Below, one piece after another: positions 1 through 9,479 of a DNA stretch of 64,000 nt. The position numbers and the translations under genes are program-made. Within the stretch, counting starts at the first letter, position 1. Every line of letters starts with the position of its first letter. The notes below the pieces were generated by a model. It was given only the letters and a program-made list of their open reading frames with translations, searched no databases and was not told where the DNA came from. This stretch comes from Lucifuga dentata (taxonomy: Eukaryota; Chordata; Actinopteri; Ophidiiformes; Bythitidae), in contig VXCM01000948.1 in the NCBI GenBank assembly GCA_014773175.1, positions 283,305 to 347,304 of the forward strand. Direction: 5' to 3'.

Positions 1-575
1 AAGAACGTGGAGTGGCTGTCAGGACGGCTCCAGGACGCTCTTAGTTTTCTTATTGTCTCTGCTTTTATTTTCACCTTGTCTGTGTGGGGTATGCGGATGT
101 GTGCTGAGTCCACATGTGTTTGTTTACAGGCGTTCTTAATTAGGGCGTGATTTCAGTTGTTTGAATTTTCCTCCACCTATCCTTATGCCTCTCTGCTTCC
201 CGCACTTGTGGTCACCTGCTTCTGCTGGCCTATCACCTGTCTGTGTTCCTCCCTGCCTGCTCAGCTGATTCTGATCTGTCAGTTATGTCATTGTATTTAA
301 TCGCTTGGGTTTGCACTCCCAGTTTGCCAGACTGTCATGTTGTCATGTTTCCTGTTACTCGCTCCTGGATTAAGTTCTTGTTTTTTTTCCCTGCCAAAAT
401 ATTACTGGTGTTTTTTCCTAGCTTGTCTAGTGATTTTTAGTTATTCTTCGCTTGGATTATTGGACCTTGTTTCCCCTTGTGGGTGTTTTTATGTTTATTA
501 TTAAAGTTGAGAAGGACTATCTGATTCGGCTGTCATGTCTGCTCCTGAGTCCTCTACCTGCCACCTGACAGTGGC
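1..575 (+). mobile_element. Possible LTR-type retroelement end (old, non-coding)
   Basis: No real coding potential is visible. The stretch is T/C-rich, has an ATTAAA signal near 500, and is followed by a segment (about 525-570) reading 'ctgctcctgagtcctctacc', like the R/U5 ends of fish Gypsy-type LTRs. I see no primer-binding site, no paired LTR and no clear left edge, so this may be a solo LTR or an unrelated repeat cut by the window border. The call rests on general resemblance only. Confidence 0.3.
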
Positions 576-750
576 AGTGTTTGTGGATTGGTCTGGAAAA
601 GTCCCAGAGCTCAAATCATAAAAATATGGGAAATGCTGCTGAAGACAGATTTCTTTCATTGTCAATAACTCCTCCTCCTTTGTTCCATGATTAATTTCCT
701 AAAGTATAAGAGTTCTGCCCACATTAGTAACACAGCAATGCTTGTTTAGG

Positions 751-759
751 TTCCAGGAA
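751..759. promoter_or_regulatory. STAT (GAS-type) motif upstream of the cytokine receptor start
   Basis: TTCCAGGAA fits the palindromic STAT consensus TTCNNNGAA and lies 98 bp before the receptor ATG. Many cytokine receptors are STAT-regulated, so the position is plausible, but a 9-bp match can occur by chance. A CAG at 811-813 could be the acceptor of a 5'UTR exon. If so, this motif would be in an intron rather than the promoter. Confidence 0.3.
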
Positions 760-856
760 GACTCTCGTCTCTCTGAGCTCGACCCACTTCCTCTCATGTC
801 GTCTTTCCTGCAGCTCAAACCTTCAGGGACTTTAAAGAATTCACCTCTGCTTCAGA

Positions 857-3800
857 ATGGACACGCTGTCCCTGATCCAAGTGCTGCTCTACGCCAGCTT
901 CTTCTGTGCTGCTGCTAAAGGTACAGACTGTTTGTCTCTTAACATATGTTTTTGAATGCGGTTTCAGGTAATGATGTGTTTTGTATCTGCTGAGACACAA
1001 GCAGAAACGTTTCACAAGACCTTAAAGATGAGCCAGTTTGTGATCTTGTAACGACTCATAATGGCTGAAAATGATTATTTCTATTTTCTGTCCCCCTGCA
1101 GAGTTCCTGCAAAGCCCCAGCCGGCCTCGCTGCGTCTTCATAGCCTACAGCAATGTGAGCTGCTACTGGACACCAGGGAACAACTCGCCCCCAAACACCC
1201 TCTACACTTTAGAGGCTAACATGTAAGATCTATACATCTATTTCTTGTACTTCGTGCCACTCACTACTGTTTGTGTTTTCCTGAAACAGATGATAACTGT
1301 GAGTTCATACTCACAGTTATCATCATAGCAGCCACATAAAATATTTTATAATTAAAACAATTGGTTATCTGGACCATTAGAAAGGTTATCTGTGGCTGCT
1401 CGCTGATATCTGACACCTGCAGAGAGATGGAGCCGCCTCCACCTGATCTGCACTTTTTGTGAAGTATCATTCTGAATAAGTTCACTTATTGATCACCTTA
1501 CTGAAGCAAACTGGAGTGGCTGCTCCTGCTGCGAAATGAGGTCAACACATTGTCCTTCATATCAAATTTAGGTTTAGAGAGGTTGAATGAGACAAATTAA
1601 AAGAAGATAAAGTGATGTGAATGCAAGTCAATTTAGTAACTACTTTTTGTAAAAGTGAATGATTTGATGAGGTTGATTTCTTTCTCGGCCCTGATCATTT
1701 ATCAATATACATGATGGCATATGCAACAAGTGTACTGATAAATTCATAAATAAATTTAGCAATGCAGCTTACTTGATATTAACATGCAAATACAACTCAC
1801 AAGTAATTTGTAGCTACTGTATACAAACACAAAAACTAACATGAATTCTGAGTTTATGCATGTTTTCTGATGCTGTTAATGGTCAGTAATGTTCATAACA
1901 CAACACTAAAATCTTTATAACTTGCAACAAAAAAGAAGTTGATTTTTCATAATTAAGACAATACTTTTTTACCCTTAATGTCAAAGTATGGTTTGTAAAA
2001 ACAAGATTGGGACATTAAAATCATCCAAAACACAATTTCCATCACTTTTGCGGTTACTTTCAATGTTGTTTGAATGTTACTTTCTGCTGGTTGTTTTTGA
2101 GGTTGGTTATGGTTGAGCCGGAGACTGTAAATCCTGTACACCAATGTTCCACATGCTTTTACCTGATGGATTTCCTTATCTTGAAAAAACATGAAGTGAT
2201 AACAACAATCCATAGCAGTGTATCCTGTTGTTTACACACAAGCCACAGAGGTTTACAAGTTACACTCCACATGCCTTTTATTGACTTAATGTCCTGCAGG
2301 AATAACGTCTGGAATGTCTTCAGCACAGCCAGGAAACTGAAACCATTTTCTTTTGCCTCCTTTTAACAGCTCAGCTGATTTACTATTTACTATAAGACTT
2401 TTTTTTTTTTTTACCTCATCATTTAATGGAAAACTGGATGTACCACCAGTGATGGCGTGAAGTAAGACATGTCGACTATATAGCAACTTATATATGGTAA
2501 AGTCTGGTTTAATTCCTCACACAAAGCCAGCTGCCAATGGAGGAAACATCTGCTGTTATACTGTAGCTTCTCCATCAGGGCTGCACTCAGTGAAATTTTA
2601 TTCATTAATATTTTGTAAATGCACTTTGTGGTTCCACAAGCCATTAGTTTTAGCATCTTTCTTTAGAATAAGTGCATTTGTTATCTGGAGGGAGGAGATA
2701 TCTAATTGAGATGGAGCTACAATTAGATAATGCTCGCTAAACAGAGGAGGGGCATGATATTCCTCCTCAATTGTCTCTTTTGCCTAAAAACATAACATAT
2801 AAAATTATAATCATCTATAATATTTATAACTATTTGCAAATTTAATTATTTATTCAAATAAGTTGTACTTGTTTTAATTATTTATGCCAGAATTCTCAAG
2901 TATTTTCTCCATAATTTACAATGTTTTGAATTTTAATTAATTTTAATTTCAATATTTAAGTAGCCAAACTTATGATAAAGTTCACAGCGTACAGTGGGGT
3001 CCAAAAGTCTGAGACAACTGTGAAAATGCTTCTGTTTTGCATTCTTTTTGAATTTAATACAAGATTTTTCATTATAAATGATAATATCATCTTAACAATT
3101 TGAGTGAAAAGTTGAATCTTTGAAAAATTTACATGAATTTCAGAATATCTTAGTATTTGGTACGCTCATGCACTCTAGCTGACATGGACTCCACAAGTTT
3201 GTGAAAAACCTGATGAGCCAAGTTATCCCAGCATGATTTGACAATGTTCCAAAGAGCTTCTTGTGATGTCAGACTTTCTGATTATTTCCACATTTACATG
3301 GAAAACATCACAAATTTTCAATGTGGTCTCAGACTTTTGAACCCCACTGTATGTATAAACTTGTATAGGACAACTTTGACTGCACAATCATACATGGACA
3401 TAGCAATACCAAAACTCACAACTGCAGCCTCTGCACAACCACACATACATTTCACCTATTCCGGCTCTTTTTAGGTGTTGCTATAATATATTTGCATAAT
3501 ACACAATAATAATTGTGTAAATTGTCCCACATTAACAAGTGAAACAAACCTATCAGGAGAGTCAACAACATGCCAATCAGGCAGTGTCTGTACATACACA
3601 GTCCTGAGGAGGTCTAATCATCGTGTGTGTGGGTTTCATGAGTGTGCACGGCCACTTCAAATCAATACACTTATACATAGAGAACAACATTTTAGAATTA
3701 GATGTCTTGCTACACAATCAGTATTGTTTTCAACATGAATTTGATGCCAGCTCAGCTTTAGTGCCATTGTGCAAATGCACAACAGATTATGGTTATTAAA

Positions 3801-3961
3801 AAAAAAGGAAAGAGAAAGAGTTATTTATTTATGTATTGTTGCTAAAGGATTGTTTGCAGAGATTTTTATTCATATGCTGATACTGAGGAAACAGCAAGTA
3901 CATCTGTTTCCTTCTGTTAGCCACTGTCAGAGTTAGAAGGTTAAGTGTGTGTATGTACTTT

Positions 3962-3996
<35 letters not shown>

Positions 3997-6900
3997 CTGC
4001 ATGCTAACAGATACTTGTTAATGTGTGCACAGAACAAAACGTGGACCCACCTGCGAGTCTGTCGGCATGCACGCCTTCAGCTGTACCAGGATCGCTGAGA
4101 CGCACTGTTTGGGCAGCATGGGGAGTCCCAACCGCCGCTATTCCGTACGAGTCGTGGCCCACAGCGATTCAAACACAGCAAGCTCACCCCCCCTCTGCAT
4201 CAATGCTTTAGATGCTGGTAATAACCTGCATAAGTGCTTTAAATGTGCAACCTCAGCCTTTCTTACTGTTTGGATTGTATCTTGCTCTACCAGGATCATT
4301 TTGCAAGAGTATCTGTCACCTTTTTAAGCAATGAGTCCTTTTTCAGAAAGTCACTATTGAGTTACACCACCACTCAAAGTTTAGAATCACTTGTCATCTA
4401 AGTTCATGCTATTTTATTGAATAATAGTGTTTTTTAAACTATAAGACACAAACACCAAAATGTATTTTAAGATGCTTTATTTGGTATTTCAAATGTTTGG
4501 GGGGAAAAATTTTTTTTAATGATAAATAACACTATTTTACTGATCAAAGTACTCATCAAAGTATCCACTGTGAGATTTAATCACTTCTTTGCAAATATTA
4601 GGCATCAGTTTCTAGAGCGTTAGGGAATAATCTAGAATCTCCTAATAATCTCTGGAACCACATACAGCTTCTCTACATGAATTTGGAATTATCTACAACT
4701 CATGATTATCTATTGTACAATTCATGATTCTGGACAATTGTAAAATGTCTTAATTTTTTTTTTTTTTTTTTTTATACAGCTTCTTTTATTTTAAACCTAT
4801 GTAGGTGCATAATACTAACAGACAGTAGAATCATTTTATACATACAAACTAGTTTTACATCACTGAAAACATTGATTCTATGTGAAAATCACTACTGATT
4901 CCAAACCTTTGAGCAGTAGTGTATATTCGGCAACAGTGTACTGAGCTTTGGGTAGAACTGAATACGCCTGGTAATATTTTGATGATGGCACGTCCTACAT
5001 ACATGTGTTGTATTGAATATATGTATCCATACTCTTCATTCAGTGATCATGTTGTAGGTCCCACATAAACCCCTCAGGTCTCCTGTCTCCGCAGTGAAGC
5101 TGCGCAGACCACTTCTGTCTGATCTGAGACCAGTCAAAGAAAACACCACATGTCTGGAGCTGCAGTGGCACAAACCCGGGAAATTTGCTTTAACACATGA
5201 TCACATCTGCTCTGGCTCTGTGAAATATCAGCTACAATACAGGACTGATGATCAGGTGTGTTAAGATGCTGAACATCCCTCATCGCTTCATTTTATTGTC
5301 TTTTTTGTGAAACACTGGAAATAATTGTAGGTGCTAAGACCCCCACCTCTAACTCATACTGAGTCCTGTAGGTTTGGAACATACAGTATCTCTTCATAAT
5401 CTTGTGCCAAATCTCTTCTATCAGCCTGAAGCTCAGACAGTGGAGGCTTACATAAGTGAGCACCTCAAGACCCTTGAGTGCAAAAACTCTCTGAAGACAA
5501 AGCACACCGTCCAGCTGAGAGGCTTGTGTTCCTTCATACCCTTTACTCAATACACCATCAGACTCCGACACCGCTACCATGGGGAATGGAGCGAGTGGAG
5601 CAACCAGCTACAGAGCTGCACTGGGATAGCAGGTGAGAGATTCTGTGTGTGTGTGTGTGTGTGTGTGTTCTTGGTTTGTGTTGTGTTACACCATACAAAA
5701 TGTCTGACATCAATATGGGGAGAATTAATATCCTCTTCTTATTTGCAAGACCAATCCACTGATGACCAGTGTGGATCACAATCAGAAAGTTGTTATTTAT
5801 GCTCTGTACAGTCAAAACCCTCAAACTCAAGAAACCTGCACTTAAACACAATTAGTTTGAGGTTTCTGGTCAACAACTTCTGAGTCAATATGCCAACATT
5901 CACAACAATTCACAACAGAAGTTAGCCTAAGATGTGCCCATCATGTGGAAATTTCACTGTTTTTCCACTGATATCTGACTGAAGTTTCACCTAATCTCAA
6001 ATCTCATCCACTGTTTGTTCATATAGAGATTCACTGTTTGTTCCTAATAAGGGGAATTTTGAGATATCCACTCAGTGGATTAGTGTATGATGATTGTTAT
6101 AATGCCAGTGATGCTACAGTGCCCTCTTGGTCAGGTCACTTTGGAGAAAGAGATGAGATCATTTGTTCTCTGAAGATATTTCCCCCACCCCCACCCCCAG
6201 NACCCCCAGCTCCTCTAGCTCCCCCGCAGCTTTGGAGAACCTTAAATCGTACGGATGATCCTCAGCAGAGACGAGTGACTTTATTGTGGAAGGTAAGAGA
6301 ACAGTGTGAAAAAGGGTGTTTGTAAGTTCATTATGGGAAGAAAATAAATTAGACTTTGGACAATTGATTGTTAAATATATGTACTGTAGATGTATATGTG
6401 TGTGAAATACACACACACACACACATATATACCGTATATATACAGTATAATATGTTTATATATATATACTGTATTATATATATATATATATTTTATGTAA
6501 AGTCTTGTTGTTGATCTCTTCTCCCATTCAGTCTCCTCCAAAGAGTCAGACAGCTTGCACCAGCCTGTGGTTTAATGTGTCCTGTCATTCTGAAGGATCC
6601 CACAATGCACTGCTGCAAACTGAGAGCTGCCTAAACATGACAGACACTTCCTGTCAGCTGACGCTGCCCACAGGGCACTCCTCCTGCTCTCTGACTATGT
6701 CCAACTCTGCTGGCACCTCCCCTGCAGTCTGGGTCACCCTCCCAGCACCCACCCACACACACACAGGTCTGCTCTGCAAAAGATGCATTCATTGGTTATT
6801 ACTCCAAAATGAACCATCTTAAATTGTAATTTTAACTATAGGCCAGAAATGTGTTTTACATTTACAGAAGCAAACTCTTTTTCTAGAGTTTGAATAAATT

Positions 6901-9444
6901 GATGTAGGATTCAAATTGATCATTTTTGCTTGATTTGTTTCTTAATGTCATGTTTTGAAATAATTTGATTTTTTTATGTTGTAAAACCTGTTGTATTTGC
7001 AATGCTGTTATAATTTGGTCTTGCTTTTCAAATTCAGGCCTTGTGTATATAGTTACAAAAAGAATATATGTAGCAATAAAAGTATGGTTTTTACAGGTAA
7101 ATGCACCAAGATCATTGCTGTAATACCATGTTTTCTGTCAGTGCTCAGAGTTATGAACGCCATCAATGCGAAGACTTTGAACGACTCCAGTCTGGAGATC
7201 ACATGGGGCGCAAACGAACATCCATCACTCACTAGTTTCCTGGTGGCTTGGGAATCAGCGTCAGAAAGTGACACTAACATTCCAAACTGGGAGAGATTGA
7301 GCTATAATACCAGCAGCATGATCATCACTGGTAAGCAGCCATTCTTATGCTGGACAGATCTATGAGAAACAGCACAGATGTACTAAAGTGGGATGGTAGC
7401 TTAGCAGTATGACATTTCAGCAAAACGGAGCTTAACTTGAGAACATAACTCCTTGAGAATGTAAATCTATAGAAAATCTGTAAAGGTGTATAGATAGATT
7501 GCTACACAGTTCCTATTTCTCTCATTTTAATTCTGAGCATGATGATCCTTCAAGAGTCAGAGGATCACAATATTTCCCTGACTCTTGCATGATGTGCTAT
7601 TCCTTGCTTGTACCAGTGTCTGTAGTGGATGATATGATTGCAATGTCAAACATGATTGATGGTGAATCTAATTTGTTTTTCCCTGAATAAACTGATTTTG
7701 TTCTGATTCTATTGTAGGTTTGCAGCCAGAGGTGCGATACACTATGACTGTAAGTCCTGAGTTTGGCAGTGAGAGCGATGAATCTATTTCAACACGGACC
7801 TACACCAGACAAGGAGGTAGCATATCTGTAGACAGGATGAATAGATAAACCAGGCTTCTGCTCACCTCCGTCTGGCTATGTCTAACTCTTGGATGAAATT
7901 TAGTATCCTATCAGATATTTGCCTGTTTTGATCCAGGATTAAGTCTTAATCAAGGAATAAAAGCATACAGATAAAGGCATGCTCTTACATCTTCATCAAA
8001 GAACACAGGACACAGAATTTCAACAATTATTTGTCTACAGATGAAATACATTCACATTTTCTTTTTGGATAAATATTGTGACTGTGGACACAATAAGGGT
8101 TTTAAAAAGCAAGAAAAAAGTAAAACATAACAAAATATACTTTTACTCAACCTGTAATTTTATTGATAGTCATGTCAAACTGATAACTTGTTGTAGAATA
8201 ATTAACTTCTCTTCACCCTCCTTCCTGGCCACTCCACTATCTCACCTCACCCTCTCTTCTCCTTGCTCTCCCCCCCTCCTCTATTTCTGCCTCTCTAGTG
8301 CCCTCTACTGGCCCCATTCTGCATGTACAGGAGCAGAGAGGCAATGCCGTTCTGCTTGTGTGGGAGCCTCCACCTGTGGAGCAGCAGCGCGGCTTCATCA
8401 CACAATACAGCCTCTACTGTCAGAGAGAGGATAACACACAATGTAAGAAACACACACTCGAATAACACACTTGTGTTTATACCATGCAGTGCCCTCCACA
8501 AATACTGGCAACCTGGGTAAATAAAAGCAAAATTGGCTGTGAAAAAAACTCCTTCATTATTTATCCTCTTGATGTTTCATTCAAAATGNTAAAAGCAAAA
8601 TTGGCTGTGAAAAAAACTCCTTCATTATTTATCCTCTTGATGTTTCATTCAAAATGTTAACAAAAATATAACCTTTAATTAAAGTAAAATAATTGAAAGA
8701 AAAAAGAAATTCTTATCATGAAACAAATATTTTTCTCAGTCGGTCTGGTGGTGTCTGATTGTAGTTTTGGAGACTTTCTAACATCTGGAATTCTCCAGCC
8801 GTGATTCTTGAGATTCTTTGGCCACTCAAACCATCCTCCTCTCTGTGCGTGGGTTCAATATACACACATCCTTTTCCAGGCTGATTGAGAAAAATATTTG
8901 TTTCATGATAAGAATAAGAATTTTTTTCCTTTCAAGTATTTTACTTAATTAAAGGTTACATTTTTGTTAATATTTTGAATGAAAAATCAAGAGGATAAAC
9001 AAGACAGTTTTTCACAGCTCATTTTGCTTTCATTTACCAAGGTTTCCAATATTTGTGGAGGACACACACATTACATCATACTAATACAAAATTAGTATAT
9101 TTTTTTGTCAAAGGATACAACATACACAACAATTTAACAGTCTTAAAACATACTGTCACCCTCTGCATGACCTTTATTAAATAAAATGGCAGTACACAGC
9201 AGATGGAAAGCCGTATCGAGAACTCTGGAAATTAACGAAGACAGGTAATAGAGAATTTTGACAGTGTGATGAATTGTGGTGCAGGTGAGGTGCATACAGT
9301 GCCAGGTGAGGAGCTGCATTACCGTTTGACTGGTCTGTCTGGAGTCTATAAGATGAACATGACGGCTCACACTATGGCAGGGGAGGGACCAGCCGGGCCT
9401 CTGCTTTTCATCACTGTGGGTAAGAACCAACAAAGCTGGAGCTN

Positions 9445-9479
<35 letters not shown>

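Larger units (their letters stand above)
1223..4032. other. Receptor intron 2 (2.8 kb)
   Basis: AT-rich intron. Besides the hairpin near its 5' end, the MITE at 2992-3349 and the TG run near its 3' end, I see only unique-looking sequence with poly-T/poly-A runs (for example 2399-2412). No open frame here resembles a protein. Confidence 0.6.

Noticed and set aside
5374..5883. 169-aa open frame on + strand containing the WSEWS box as a stand-alone gene
   Set aside because: Only 5425-5632 is exonic. The frame runs past a GTGAGA donor into a TG repeat, and the rest is intron read-through.
8295..8320. Receptor exon 10 start as a SINE-type 'tgccctctactgg' repeat motif
   Set aside because: The exon encodes a good gp130-family fibronectin-III pattern (RGFITQYSLYCQ) with proper splice sites and phase, so the motif resemblance is coincidental.
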